Below, in pieces: positions 5,507-5,694 of a stretch of 5,694 nucleotides of DNA. Below the pieces are notes generated by a model. The model worked only from the letters and a program-made list of their open reading frames with translations, searched no databases and was not told where the DNA came from. The stretch is from CAISIP01 sp043759735 (GTDB lineage Bacteria > Pseudomonadota > Gammaproteobacteria > Burkholderiales > Burkholderiaceae_C). A program made the translations under genes and the position numbers. Position 1 is the stretch's first letter. Every line of letters starts with the position of its first letter. The stretch lies in contig JAYUQC010000031.1 in NCBI GenBank assembly GCA_043759735.1, forward strand, positions 1 through 5,694, given 5' to 3'.

Positions 5507-5694
5507 ATGCTACTCCGAAAATGGCTGCCGCTCGTGGAACAGACCATCATGATGGCGCTGTCGATGGTGGGTGCCGGCGGACTGGGCAACGACGTACTGG
5601 CCAGCATTCAGCGGCTCGATATCGGGCTGGGATTCGAGTCCGGCCTGGCAGTGGTGCTGCTGGCCATCATGCTGGACCGGATCACCGAGACCTT
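5507..5694 (+). pseudogene. ProW-like ABC transporter permease remnant, upstream piece
   Basis: From the ATG at 5507 the frame reads MLLRKWLPLVEQTIMMALSM and continues VGAGGLGNDVLASIQRLDIG, LGFESGLAVVLLAIMLDRIT, staying open to the window end. This is the C-terminal third of a ProW/OpuAB-type permease, including the cytoplasmic loop that contacts the ATPase and the last helices. Joined through the 47-base terminal repeat, it continues at base 1 and ends at 114, for 84 residues in all. Compared with the family as I remember it, residues are missing between LPL and VEQ and again between ALSMV and GAGGLG, each in frame. The 5' two-thirds of the gene is absent. It is a relic, or a locally rearranged copy, and cannot form a working permease. 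Confidence 0.75.
5648..5694 (+). repeat. 47-bp terminal direct repeat, identical to bases 1-47
   Basis: The last 47 bases of the window are an exact copy of the first 47, and the permease reading frame continues correctly across the join. This fits a circular molecule of 5,647 bp, a tandem duplication, or a contig ending with an assembly overlap of 47 bases. Confidence 0.9.

Noticed and set aside
1..5694. Small plasmid
   Set aside because: The ends suggest circularity, but there is no Rep, relaxase, partition gene or iteron array, so a self-replicating plasmid is not supported.

Overview
The window is GC-rich, with betaproteobacterial-looking genes; the ProW-type permease, IS91-like transposase, ferritin-like protein plus cytochrome c pair, and HigBA are all of a kind common in Burkholderiales (Comamonadaceae-like). 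That placement is inferred from protein style, not from a marker gene. The first 47 bases are repeated exactly as the last 47 bases (1-47 = 5648-5694). Reading across this repeat joins the two halves of one ProW-like permease frame. The sequence therefore behaves like a closed circle of 5,647 bp, a tandem duplication, or a contig closed by assembly overlap. No replication initiator, origin, rRNA, tRNA or CRISPR array is visible.

Layout on the + strand, left to right: the C-terminal end of the ProW-like permease (1-114); a collapsed IS91-type transposase remnant (about 203-393); an intact-looking MNT nucleotidyltransferase / HEPN toxin-antitoxin pair (457-1184, overlapping by GTGA). On the - strand there follows a decayed two-gene unit, a ferritin-like protein (1615-1881 and upstream scraps) and a c-type cytochrome with an in-frame TGA (1220-1618). 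On the + strand come an intact HigB-HigA toxin-antitoxin operon (2026-2626), with a palindromic operator over its promoter, and directly after it a short remnant of a caspase-family (peptidase C14) domain (2641-2760).

The right half is on the - strand. A sacsin/Hsp90-like ATPase gene starts at 5218 with a good GHKL fold. Near 3870-3900 it runs out of frame into the C-terminal part of an SNF2-type helicase that ends at 2767. Neither gene is complete: the ATPase has lost its C-terminal part and the helicase its first motor domain. This looks like a deletion fusion of a two-gene sacsin-ATPase/helicase locus of the kind found among defence genes. From 5219 to 5506 nothing firm can be assigned, and then the permease remnant begins.

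Overall, almost every gene is a broken relic (permease, transposase, ferritin, cytochrome, caspase, ATPase, helicase), while the two toxin-antitoxin modules keep full reading frames and key residues. That is the pattern expected if addiction modules persist while neighbouring accessory and defence genes decay. Chimeric assembly is a competing explanation that read mapping would settle.
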